NCBI GenBank assembly: GCA_029269725.1
Contig: JARJHS010000002.1
Span: 1 to 64,000 of the forward strand
Length of the DNA stretch: 64,000 bases
Reading direction: 5' to 3'
Source of the DNA: Pollutibacter soli
GTDB taxonomy: Bacteria > Bacteroidota > Bacteroidia > Chitinophagales > Chitinophagaceae
A model generated the notes under the pieces. The model saw nothing but the letters and a program-made list of their open reading frames with translations. It was not told the origin of the DNA and made no database searches. Every line of letters starts with the position of its first letter. The stretch's first letter is position 1. Positions 8,395-17,700 of the stretch are shown here, piece by piece. Made by a program: the position numbers and the translations under genes.

Positions 8395-11217
8395 ATGGAA
8401 AAAAAGCTGTTTCTGCTGGATGCCTACGCGCTCATCTTTCGTGCGTATTATGCCCTGATACGTGCGCCGCGCATCACCAGTAAAGGAAGGAATACGAATG
8501 CTCAGTTTGGATTCACAAATACGTTGATCGAGTTGCTGACAAAACAGAAGCCCACACATATGGCCGTTTGTTTTGACACCGCAGCACCCACAGAACGTCA
8601 CACAGATTTTGATCAGTACAAAGCGAACCGGCAGGAAACACCTGAAGACCTTTCTGCTGCTGTTCCTGATATCAAAAAAATTATCCAGGGTTTTAATGTT
8701 CCGGTAATTGAAAGCGATGGATATGAAGCGGATGATGTGATAGGAACACTTGCCAAACAGGCGGAGAAAGAAGGATACACGGTGTATATGGTGACGCCCG
8801 ATAAAGATTATGGTCAGCTTGTAACTGAGCATATAAAAATTTATAAGCCCGCGTACCAGGGCGGCGATGTGGAGATCATGGGACCGAAAGAAGTTTGTGA
8901 AAAATGGAACATCAGATCAGTGAGCCAGGTGATTGATGTACTGGGTCTGATGGGCGATGCTGTTGATAACATCCCCGGGATTGCCGGTGTTGGTGAAAAG
9001 ACCGCTGCAAAATTGCTTGCAGAATATGAAACGCTCGAAAACATTCTACATAACGCCGACAATATCAAAGGTGCACTGGGTGAAAAGGTGCGCAAAGGGA
9101 AAGAGATGGCGGTGCTGAGTAAAAAACTTGCAACCATTATTACCAATGCTCCTGTACAGTTTCATGAAGATGATTATTGTGTGAAAGAGATGAACAAACC
9201 ATTGCTGAGAGAAGTGTTTGCCGATCTTGAATTCAAAACAATCGGAAAAAGAATTCTTGGAGAAGATATTGCTCCTGTCGAAACAACTTCTCCCGTCATC
9301 CCGCAAGGTGTTCAGCAGGATCTTTTTGGTAACGTTGTGCCTGCCGCAGAGGTGTCCGTTGAGGTTCTGGAAGTCGCAGTCGCATCTTTTACCTCGGACA
9401 GGAATATCAACAATACGCCGCACAACTATATCAGCGTTACAGATCAGAATGAAATGGCTGCGCTGGTGAAAAACCTGCAATCACATACCGAAATCTGTTT
9501 TGATACGGAAACCACCGGCATCGATGCAAACAATGCAGAACTGGTTGGATTGAGTTTTTCAGTGACGCCCGGAGAAGGATGGTATATTCCTTGTCCGGCC
9601 AATAAAGCAGAAACCAATAACATACTTACCATTTTTGATCCTCTTTTCAATGACGCATCAAAAACCTGGATCGGTCACAACATCAAATACGATATGCTGA
9701 TCCTGCGATGGTATGATCGTTTCCTGGCGGGAAAAGTTTTCGATACCATGCTCGCACATTATGTAGTTGATCCGGAAGGAAAAAGATCGATGGACCAGTT
9801 AAGCGAACAGCTCCTCCGTTATGAACCTATTCATATTGAAGAGTTAATTGGCAAGAAGGGAAAGGGCCAGGGTACCATGCGCGATGTTGAGCTGGAGAAA
9901 ATAAAAGAGTATGCGGTAGAAGATGCAGACATCACTTTGCAACTGCAAAAGGTGCTGCTGCCAATGTTGAAAGAGAAAGATGTGGAGAAAGTATTTTATG
10001 AGGTAGAAAATCCATTGGTGAAAGTGCTGACGGATATGGAGTTTGAAGGTATCCGCATTGATGAAGGCTTTCTGAAAGATTATTCAAAGGAACTGGAAAG
10101 AGAAGCAAAAAACTCCGAAGAAAAAGTGTACCAGCTTGCAGGAGTACGTTTCAATCTTTCTTCACCCAGGCAATTAGGTGAGGTTCTTTTTGAAAAGCTT
10201 CAGCTGGATCCCAAAGCAAAAAAAACAAAGACGGGACAATATGCAACTGGTGAAGATGTATTGCAGAAACTGGCGCATCAGAATCCGATAGTTGAAGATA
10301 TACTGGCTTATCGCGAGCTGACAAAACTTAAGTCCACTTATGTTGACTCACTTCCCCTACTGATCAATCCTAAGACAGGACGAGTACATACCACTTACGG
10401 TCAGGCAGTAGCTGTTACCGGCAGATTGGCCAGTAATAATCCAAATCTTCAGAATATTCCAGTAAGAACAGACAGAGGGAAGGAGATCCGAAAAGCGTTT
10501 ATTGCCAGAGACAATGATCATGTTCTTCTCTCTGCAGACTATTCACAGATAGAATTAAGGATTGTTGCTGCCATCAGTGCAGATCCGAACATGTGTGAAG
10601 CTTTCCGTTCCGGAAAAGATATTCATACTGCCACTGCTGCACGCGTTTATGGTGTTCCGGAAAATGAAGTGACCAAAGAGATGAGATATAAAGCGAAGAG
10701 CGTCAATTTCGGCATCATCTATGGCCAGGGCGCATTTGGCCTTGCAGACAACCTCGGGATCAGCCGTACGGAAGCAAAAGCGATCATTGACAATTACAAG
10801 AAAGAGTTTGCTGGAATCACTTCGTATATGGAAGATACTATCAATTTTGCCAGGGAAAGAGGATATGTACAAACTCTGATGGGCAGAAAACGCTGGCTAC
10901 GGGATATCAATTCATCGAATTTCACGGTGCGTGGTTTTGCAGAACGAAATGCGATCAATTCTCCCATACAGGGCACTGCTGCGGATATGATCAAGATGGC
11001 GATGGTAAAAGTGCAGCAGGAAATGAAAAAACAAAGGTTCAAAAGCAGGATGATCCTGCAGGTACATGATGAGCTTGTATTCGATGTACACAAAAATGAA
11101 ATCAATGAAATAAAATCTCTCGTAATTGAGAATATGCAAACTGCTATGCCATTGCCCAATGGAGTGCCTGTGATTGCAGAAGCTGGTACCGGACACAACT
11201 GGCTGGAAGCACATTAA
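8395..11217 (+). CDS. polA: DNA polymerase I with intact proofreading
   Basis: A complete 940-residue family A polymerase for gap filling and RNA primer removal. Domains: 5'-nuclease (about 1-290, with YKANRQETPED, SDGYEADDVIGT and GDAVDNIPGI), 3'-5' exonuclease (about 345-525) and polymerase (about 560-940). All three exonuclease motifs are present: DTETTG, GHNIKYD and YAVEDAD, so proofreading should be active, unlike in many thermophile or Gram-positive homologues. Polymerase motif A is LSADYSQIELR, motif B KSVNFGIIYGQG and motif C QVHDELVFDV. ATG at 8395 is the natural start. The acyltransferase gene begins 22 bases after the polA stop and may be co-transcribed. Confidence 0.98.
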   Translation: MEKKLFLLDAYALIFRAYYALIRAPRITSKGRNTNAQFGFTNTLIELLTKQKPTHMAVCFDTAAPTERHTDFDQYKANRQETPEDLSAAVPDIKKIIQGFNVPVIESDGYEADDVIGTLAKQAEKEGYTVYMVTPDKDYGQLVTEHIKIYKPAYQGGDVEIMGPKEVCEKWNIRSVSQVIDVLGLMGDAVDNIPGIAGVGEKTAAKLLAEYETLENILHNADNIKGALGEKVRKGKEMAVLSKKLATIITNAPVQFHEDDYCVKEMNKPLLREVFADLEFKTIGKRILGEDIAPVETTSPVIPQGVQQDLFGNVVPAAEVSVEVLEVAVASFTSDRNINNTPHNYISVTDQNEMAALVKNLQSHTEICFDTETTGIDANNAELVGLSFSVTPGEGWYIPCPANKAETNNILTIFDPLFNDASKTWIGHNIKYDMLILRWYDRFLAGKVFDTMLAHYVVDPEGKRSMDQLSEQLLRYEPIHIEELIGKKGKGQGTMRDVELEKIKEYAVEDADITLQLQKVLLPMLKEKDVEKVFYEVENPLVKVLTDMEFEGIRIDEGFLKDYSKELEREAKNSEEKVYQLAGVRFNLSSPRQLGEVLFEKLQLDPKAKKTKTGQYATGEDVLQKLAHQNPIVEDILAYRELTKLKSTYVDSLPLLINPKTGRVHTTYGQAVAVTGRLASNNPNLQNIPVRTDRGKEIRKAFIARDNDHVLLSADYSQIELRIVAAISADPNMCEAFRSGKDIHTATAARVYGVPENEVTKEMRYKAKSVNFGIIYGQGAFGLADNLGISRTEAKAIIDNYKKEFAGITSYMEDTINFARERGYVQTLMGRKRWLRDINSSNFTVRGFAERNAINSPIQGTAADMIKMAMVKVQQEMKKQRFKSRMILQVHDELVFDVHKNEINEIKSLVIENMQTAMPLPNGVPVIAEAGTGHNWLEAH

Positions 11218-11239
11218 TTACTTATTCACGGTTTTTCGG

Positions 11240-11803
11240 ATGATTACTTCTTTATTTGTCTGGTGGTTTAAACTCAAAGGCTGGAAAGTACACGGCACCA
11301 TTCCGGGTGAAATACGAAAAGCTGTAGTGATCGCTGCACCTCATACTTCCCAATGGGACTTTGTTTATTCGCTTGCAGCTTTTAAGATACTGGGTCTGAA
11401 AGTCAGTTACCTGGCAAAGCAGGAACTCTTTCGTTTTCCTATCAAATGGATTTTAGAATCCACCGGCGGCATTCCCGTTAAAAGAGATCGCAGTCAGAAG
11501 CTGGTGGACCAGATGGCGGAACGCATCAACGAATCCGAACAGTTGTACATGATGATACCGGCCGAGGGTACACGAAAAGCAGTAACCAATTGGAAAAGCG
11601 GATTTTATTACGCAGCACTTAAGGCAGGCGTACCGGTTATGCCTGGCTTTCTCGACTATAAGAATAAACTAGCGGGATTTGGTCCTCCAATACATCTCAG
11701 CGGAGATAAGGATAAGGACATGAAAATCATATACGAATTTTATAAGGATATTACGGCCAAACACCCTGCACTCTTCAACCCGGAAGCGATCCGCATTGAC
11801 TGA
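11240..11803 (+). CDS. PlsC-like 1-acyl-glycerol-3-phosphate acyltransferase family protein
   Basis: A 187-residue lysophospholipid acyltransferase-like protein. The catalytic H-x4-D motif is HTSQWD (H35, D40), the second block is STGGIPVKRDRS (about 80-91), the EGTR block is PAEGTRKAVTNWKSGFYYAA, and the fourth is GVPVMPGFLDY. These follow the order of PlsC motifs I-IV. The N terminus is a short hydrophobic and basic segment (MITSLFVWWFKLKGW) suited to membrane attachment. ATG 11240 is used because the open frame further upstream overlaps polA. The protein is shorter than PlsC itself and belongs to the small group often simply called acyltransferase; acyl acceptor unknown. Confidence 0.85.
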   Translation: MITSLFVWWFKLKGWKVHGTIPGEIRKAVVIAAPHTSQWDFVYSLAAFKILGLKVSYLAKQELFRFPIKWILESTGGIPVKRDRSQKLVDQMAERINESEQLYMMIPAEGTRKAVTNWKSGFYYAALKAGVPVMPGFLDYKNKLAGFGPPIHLSGDKDKDMKIIYEFYKDITAKHPALFNPEAIRID

Positions 11804-11883
11804 ATTTTAACAGAAAAATACTTCGTAAAAGGGGAAGAAACACTTGTTTTTTCTCCTTTTAACTTCAAACTTTGTGAAAGCCG

Positions 11884-11919
11884 CCAGATGTCCGACACTT
11901 GCAAGTGTCGGACATCTGG
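11884..11919. repeat. Perfect 36-bp palindrome
   Basis: CCAGATGTCCGACACTTG is followed directly by its exact reverse complement, giving 18-base arms with no spacer. It lies 80 bases after the acyltransferase stop and 17 bases before the hydroxylase start. It is not followed by a T-tract on the + strand, so it is more like a REP/BIME-type palindrome or a binding site than an ordinary terminator (inference). Confidence 0.9.
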
Positions 11920-11936
11920 GCGTTTTCTGCGAAAAA

Positions 11937-12692
11937 ATGAAATACTGGAACGCATACCTGAGGTACTGGGAAAATATAGGTGGCCGCTATTTTATGGTTG
12001 CTGGGATCGCATTTATCGTTTTTTATATTTTGCTCCGGGTAATTGCGCGCAATAAAAAAATTCAGCACAAATACCCGGCGATAAAAGATTACGCAAGAGA
12101 AATCGGTTACTCCGTAATGACCATCAGTATTTTTTCATTGATACCGGTAATTTTTGTGATCAACCCGGTGATTTCTCCGCATACAACGATGTATCGCAAT
12201 ATTGCTGATTATGGAATGGTATACTACATCTTCGCCTATCCATTGATGTTTGTTATGCACGACACTTATTTTTATTGGGTTCACCGACTCATGCATCATA
12301 AGAATATATTTCCTTATTTCCATTTGGTGCATCATCAGTCAACCAATCCGTCTCCCTGGGCGGCGTATGCATTTCATCCGTTGGAAGCTGTAGTTGAAGC
12401 AGGTATATTCATTATTTTCCTGTTTACGATTCCCATGCATACTTCTCATTTTTATATTTTCTTTTTCCTTTCCATTATATACAATGTGTATGGCCATCTT
12501 GGCTGGGAGCTCTACCCAAAAGGCTTCAGCAAAAGCTTTATCGGTAAATGGATCAACACTTCTGTAAATCATAACCAGCACCATCAGCATTTCAAAGGTA
12601 ACTATGGTTTGTACTTTTTATTCTGGGACCGTCTGATGGGAACGATCAGGAAAGATTATGATCAGAAGTTTGAGGAAGTCAAAAGACGTTGA
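11937..12692 (+). CDS. Sterol desaturase / fatty acid hydroxylase family membrane protein
   Basis: A 251-residue membrane di-iron oxygenase-like protein. The eight-histidine pattern is present: HDTYFYWVHRLMHH, then HLVHHQSTNP, then NHNQHHQHF, matching H-x3-4-H, H-x2-HH and H-x2-HH of the FA_hydroxylase family (PF04116). At least four hydrophobic segments occur (about 16-35, 55-80, 95-120, 160-200). ATG 11937 (MKYWNAYLRYWENIGG) is chosen; the frame is open back to 11844, but that stretch reads through the 36-bp palindrome and is non-homologous in character. Substrate unknown; in this phylum relatives hydroxylate lipids or carotenoids, or are alkylglycerol monooxygenase-like. Confidence 0.88.
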   Translation: MKYWNAYLRYWENIGGRYFMVAGIAFIVFYILLRVIARNKKIQHKYPAIKDYAREIGYSVMTISIFSLIPVIFVINPVISPHTTMYRNIADYGMVYYIFAYPLMFVMHDTYFYWVHRLMHHKNIFPYFHLVHHQSTNPSPWAAYAFHPLEAVVEAGIFIIFLFTIPMHTSHFYIFFFLSIIYNVYGHLGWELYPKGFSKSFIGKWINTSVNHNQHHQHFKGNYGLYFLFWDRLMGTIRKDYDQKFEEVKRR

Positions 12693-12793
12693 ACGTGTAA
12701 CGTTGAACGTAAACGAATCAAGGCTTGTTAAATATGGTACTTTCTTTACCTTCATAGGCTTACGTTGAACGTTCAACGTATCACGTTTCACAA
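12687..12793. repeat. Heptad-repeat element 6, facing ACGTnnn arms
   Basis: The left arm (12687-12714) carries ACGTGTA, ACGTTGA, ACGTAAA and overlaps the hydroxylase stop region. The right arm (12761-12793) carries ACGTTGA, ACGTTCA, ACGTATC, ACGTTTC and ends at the DsbA-like start. The reverse complement of the right arm matches the left arm almost base for base over about 19 bases (AACGTG, then ACGTTGAACGT). The spacer holds a promoter. Confidence 0.8.
12725..12754 (+). promoter_or_regulatory. Probable promoter for the DsbA-like gene
   Basis: TTG at 12725-12727, 19 bases, then TACCTTCA at 12747-12754. This fits the Bacteroidota TTG-N19-TAnnTTTG pattern with two mismatches in the -10 box. 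It sits between the two repeat arms, so the right arm would lie in the 5' untranslated leader. Confidence 0.5.
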
Positions 12794-12794
12794 C

Positions 12795-13457
12795 ATGACT
12801 CCCACAATCTATTACTGTTACGATGCTTACTGCGGATGGTGTTTTGGCTTTAGTACGGTCATCTTTCGTATATATGAAGAATACAAAGACAGGCTGTTTT
12901 TTGAAACGCTTTCAGGAAATATGATTCCGAACGAATACGCGCAGCCCATCGGAAAAATGGCCGGATACATTAACCAGGCTTACAAGGTCGTGGAAGAAAG
13001 AACCGGCATAAGGTTCGGCGAGGATTATCTCTGGCATATCCGCAATCCGGATCTGAGCGACTGGGTTCCCAGTTCTGAAAAGCCAGCAATTGCCATGGTT
13101 GTATTCAAGGAATACTATCCTGAAAAATCTGTTGAGTTTGCAAAGGATCTGCAAACGGCTCTACATGTTGAAGGCCGCGACCTTACAGACGATGAAGCCT
13201 ACCGGCACCTGCTGGCAAAATACAATATTCCGGCAGCGGATTTTTACAGGAAGTTACACAGCGAAGAAAGCAAGCATGCAGCCTATATGGAATTTTCCAT
13301 GGTGAAACAGCTGCAGGTAACTGGTTTTCCGGCAGTATTTATGCAGGTAAGTGAAACAAAATTCTATCTTTTGTCACGCGGCTTTACCGAATACGAAAGT
13401 CTGAAAACTACTATCGACAAAGTTTTAAAGGAAAGAGAAGCGGACGTAAGTTCCTGA
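12795..13457 (+). CDS. DsbA-family thiol oxidoreductase-like protein (CGWC)
   Basis: A 220-residue thioredoxin-fold protein of the DsbA/FrnE/2-hydroxychromene-2-carboxylate isomerase group (COG3531-like). The redox site is C13-G-W-C16 in YYCYDAYCGWCFGFS, right at the N terminus after the first strand. The cis-proline loop is TGFPAVFMQ near residue 189. There is a helical insertion in the middle. No signal peptide, so it is cytosolic; related cytosolic proteins take part in oxidative-stress thiol chemistry. ATG 12795 is chosen because the upstream in-frame codons run through the heptad repeat. Confidence 0.85.
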   Translation: MTPTIYYCYDAYCGWCFGFSTVIFRIYEEYKDRLFFETLSGNMIPNEYAQPIGKMAGYINQAYKVVEERTGIRFGEDYLWHIRNPDLSDWVPSSEKPAIAMVVFKEYYPEKSVEFAKDLQTALHVEGRDLTDDEAYRHLLAKYNIPAADFYRKLHSEESKHAAYMEFSMVKQLQVTGFPAVFMQVSETKFYLLSRGFTEYESLKTTIDKVLKEREADVSS

Positions 13458-13532
13458 AAAAAATGTTAAGATAAGATGGCCGGTAATCCGGTACATTCAT
13501 ACACTTATACTTTAGCAGCTTAAATACATTGC

Positions 13533-14630
13533 ATGAGAAAAAATTGCATTCTGATTTTGTCCGGACTTCTTTTCCAGCTGAGCTCAATCGCTCAGCAGCA
13601 AAAAGCCAGTATGGATTTTGAAAAATATGAACCTGTATCGACGCTTGTAGTCCCTGAGAATCCGATCACCCGATCCCGTTATCCATTTATTGATGTGCAC
13701 AATCATCAGTTCAACATGCCGACGATGGACCTGGGAGTACTCATCAGGGAAATGGATAAACTAAATATGAAGGTAATGGTGAACCTCAGTGGCGAAAGCG
13801 GTGAAAAAATCAAATCAAGCATATCCAATATCAGGAAAAATTATCCGGGACGTTTTATTGTTTTTGCAAATATTGATTTCAAGGGTGTCGGTGAAAGTGG
13901 ATGGGGAGAAGCAGCTGCAAAAAAACTGGAAGAGGATGTGAAGAATGGTGCAAATGGATTGAAGATTTATAAGAGCCTTGGTTTCTCTGTAAAAGACATC
14001 GATGGAAAATTAGTAGCGGTCGATGACCCGCGTCTCGATCCTATCTGGAAAAAAGCAGGTGAACTAAAAATTCCTGTTATCATCCACACGGCTGATCCGA
14101 AATCATTCTGGGATCCGATGGATGAACATAACGAACGCTGGCTGGAGCTCGCAACTCATCCCAATCGTAAACGCGGTGATGATAACCCTGAACCATGGGA
14201 AAAATTAATCGAAGAACAACACCGGCTTTTTACAAAACACAAGAACACCACTTTTATCGCTGCCCATTTTGGATGGTATCCCAACAACCTGGCAAAACTT
14301 AGTGAACTGCTGGATGCCATGCCGAATGTAGTTGTTGAATTTGGTGCTGTGATTGCAGAACTCGGACGTCAGCCCAAAATGGCCAATGCATTTTTTACAA
14401 AATACCAGGATCGGATTCTGTTTGGAAAAGATTCCTGGGTACCTGAAGAATACGCTACTTATTTCCGCGTGCTGGAGACAAGCGATGAATACTTTCCTTA
14501 TCACAAAAAATACCACGCATTCTGGCGTATGTACGGCATGGGTCTTTCCGATGAAATTCTGAAAAAAGTGTACTATAAAAATGCGCTCAGGATTATTCCC
14601 AACATCGATAAAACAGGCTTTCCTGATTAA
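13533..14630 (+). CDS. Secreted amidohydrolase-family (TIM-barrel) protein
   Basis: A 365-residue protein with a signal peptide (MRKNCILILSGLLFQLSSIA). It belongs to the amidohydrolase-2 group (PF04909). Metal-site features: FIDVHNHQFN (H56, H58), a strand with PVIIHTADPKSFWDP, FIAAHFGWYP, and the last-strand Asp in ILFGKDSW. This is the decarboxylase/hydrolase branch with a short HxH-type N terminus. Substrate unknown. It stands alone, convergent with the PKD adhesin gene, with a shared hairpin between the two stop codons. Confidence 0.85.
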   Translation: MRKNCILILSGLLFQLSSIAQQQKASMDFEKYEPVSTLVVPENPITRSRYPFIDVHNHQFNMPTMDLGVLIREMDKLNMKVMVNLSGESGEKIKSSISNIRKNYPGRFIVFANIDFKGVGESGWGEAAAKKLEEDVKNGANGLKIYKSLGFSVKDIDGKLVAVDDPRLDPIWKKAGELKIPVIIHTADPKSFWDPMDEHNERWLELATHPNRKRGDDNPEPWEKLIEEQHRLFTKHKNTTFIAAHFGWYPNNLAKLSELLDAMPNVVVEFGAVIAELGRQPKMANAFFTKYQDRILFGKDSWVPEEYATYFRVLETSDEYFPYHKKYHAFWRMYGMGLSDEILKKVYYKNALRIIPNIDKTGFPD

Positions 14631-14659
14631 TGTTTTATCAAAAAATTGAAGTGTTTCAA

Positions 14660-14700
14660 AATGGGATCATTTCATCTTCCAAATGATGACTGTTCCCATT
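14660..14700. terminator. Two-way terminator between convergent genes
   Basis: AATGGGA TCATTT (14660-14672) pairs with AAATGA (14681-14686) and TCCCATT (14694-14700), interrupted by a small bulge. It lies exactly between the amidohydrolase (+) and PKD protein (-) stops. The T-run is weak on either side. Confidence 0.7.
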
Positions 14701-14707
14701 CTTTAGT

Positions 14708-17700
14708 TTAATATGTTAATGTAACCGTTCCTTTCCTTACAAAAGATTTGTCGTTACAGCTCATTTCGGCCATATAAATATAGGTGCCCGGGTCAACCCT
14801 TTTACCTTTAAACATTCCATCCCAGGAGCCTTTGGGATCATTAATTGTAAAACTCTTTTGTTCAAAAATGATTTGACCAAAGCGATTATAAATACGCAGA
14901 TACCTGATCTCTTTTATTCCCTGACCCCTGATCGCAAACACGTCGTTTGTGCCATCATTATTGGGAGTAAACATATTGGGGATATGGATTTTACTTTCGC
15001 CGCAAAGGATATCAATAAATACATTGTCTGAAGCGACACAACCCTTGTCTGACGTAACCGAAATGGTGTATGTGATTGGTTCGTCAGGGGAGGCTATCGG
15101 ATTGACGCAATTGCTGCAATTCAGGTATTGCGCGGGCGCCCATTGATAAGTTTGTACGTTGTTTCCATAAATGGGTTGTAATGGAATAGAGTTCCCTACA
15201 AGAACAATTGTGTCCCTCCCGGCATTCACAGTAGGTAATGGTGCTACATTAACGGTAATATGAGCTGTATCGGTGAAGCATTTGTATTGATCTGTTCCCA
15301 CAACGGTATATACTGTTGAACGTGCAGGTGTTGCAAACGGGCTTGCCGAGTTCGTACTGCTTAATGTGGAAACTTCATTGATCCATTGATAGCTGTGTGC
15401 ACCTGCGGCGTTCAGCTGGATTGTTTTCATTTCACAGACTTCTGCTTCTCCATCCAGTTGCACTGTCATTGGATGTACAATACTCACTTTCACGGAATCT
15501 TTGGCTGTGCATCCCGCATGATTTTTTCCAGTCACAACATAATATCCGTCGTTCTCTGGTATAATCCGGATCTGTTCTCCGGTGAAGATTTGATTTGATA
15601 CGGGAGCGACCCAGCTATAAGTTAATGCACCTGTAGCAGTTAATGTTAAAGTCGACCCTTTACATACAATTTCATTTTTTTGTGGCAGCGTTACTAACGG
15701 AACCGCATGAACGACTATCCCATGTTGCACAGTATCTGCACATCCGCTATTTTCAACTATTAGTCTGATGTTAAAATTCCCGGCCATATTAAAGGACAGT
15801 GCGGAGAGGCTTTGCTGATTAGAAGTACTGCCGTCAGGTAAAATCCATTTCCATTTTGCGTCACCTGGCAATAAAGTTCCAGCCGTAAAAGATGCGCTCG
15901 ATCCTGCACACAGGTCAGTTGGTCCCGTAATGTATCCTCCAAGTCCTTCACGGACTGTAATGGTTTTGAATTTCGTCTGTACACAGCCATAGGCTGATTT
16001 TACGACAAGCTTAACCTGAAACTCACCGGCTTTATCCAATGTGTATACCGGGTTCCGGGTATTGGAAGTATCTGCCGGATTTGTCGTACCAAAAGTCCAG
16101 TGATACATAAGATTCTGTGGGGTCAAATCTCCTGCGATACTTTGTATATTGGGTTGAAGTAGGAGTTCCTTCGGACTGCACACTCCGGCAGGCAAAGTTT
16201 CGAGGCTGACATAAAGCGAGTCAATGACGATCTTGTCCTGTGTTTTAACTGACGACAAACATCCTTCCAGGTCAGCATATACCAGTTGCGGATGGTATAC
16301 TCCCGGAGTTGTGTATTGATGATGTGCAAATGTATCTCTTGCATTTACCACAATGCCATCACCGAAATCCCAATAGAACTGACTCACATTCTCAACACCG
16401 GCAGTCAGAGTAATTTCTTGCGAGGTACAGCTGTGCAGTTTGTCTGTTTTGAATGTTGCGCTTGATCCCCTGATAACAATAGAATCTTTGGTCGTGTAAA
16501 CCGTACCATTATCGCTCCAGGTTGATAATATGATGTAATATTTCCCCGGCTGGGTAAAAATATGCGTCGGATTCAACACGCCATCCAGAATGGTACCGTC
16601 ACCAAAATTCCACGAAGCGCGGGTGATGTTTTGCGAGCTGTTCGAAAATCTTACCATGACGGGTGGACAGGTACCGGCACCGACATAAGTTTCCGTGTAC
16701 GAAAAAGCAGCATTTACAAATTTGACAACAATTTGCACTACTGCCGTATCGAAACAGTTTTTATCCAGATTCTTTCCTATCAATGTTACTTTATAAACTC
16801 CGGGCTCCGAATATATATGTGATGCGTTTAAACCATTGTATGCTTTTCCGTCGCCGAAATTCCATATATATTCCGTGCGAGCAGGGTTACTGGTGGACGA
16901 TTGATTTGTAAATTGAATAGTTGTACCAGGTGAAATGGCAGTAGATGAATTGGAAAATGCCACCTTGATTTCTCCGTTTTTCACAACTACTTCTTGTTGA
17001 GAAACATACTGGCAACCATATTGATCAGTTACGGTGACTCTCGGATGATATGTTCCTTCGTTCTTATAAGTATAATAAACCGGATCGTTAGTATAAAAAA
17101 TCTCTTCTCTTCCTTCGCCGAAATCCCACATCCATTCTTTTATTTTTGCATTGAAGTATGATTTTGACGTGTCTTTGAAAATAACCAGTTTGTCTTTTGT
17201 ACAATCGGGATTCGGCAGAATTGTATATCCCGGTACAGGTCCGACAAATTGAAGAGGTACATAGTTGGTGGTATCCAGGCAATGGAAGTAATCGGACTTC
17301 GTTACCAATTGAAATCCGTCTGCGCCTGCAAATTCTTCAGGCATGAACCAGATAGGTGAGGTATAATCGTTCTCAGCCGCCAGCCCTATATTAAAATTTA
17401 ATGAATACGGAATTCCATTCTTTTTATATATCGCCTCTATGGTTTCGTATTCGTTTCTATAATACTGTGGATTGCGATCCAGCCCCGTGACTTGAATTTC
17501 AAAAGACCCTGGAAGGGAAGAAGTACAAATGATACTGTCAGTTACGGATAAAAACGGCTTCTTTTTAATAAGCACCGGTATGTCCATGGAGTCGGCCACG
17601 CTGCATGCGCCATTGGTAGTTGTCAGCACAATTTTTTTGCTTCCGCTGTACAGATAAGTGTGAGTAACCGAAGGCTGATCTTTTGTAAGCAATACACTTG

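Noticed and set aside
11844-11936. N-terminal extension of the hydroxylase gene
   Set aside because: The extension is read through the 36-base palindrome; homologous-looking sequence begins only at ATG 11937.
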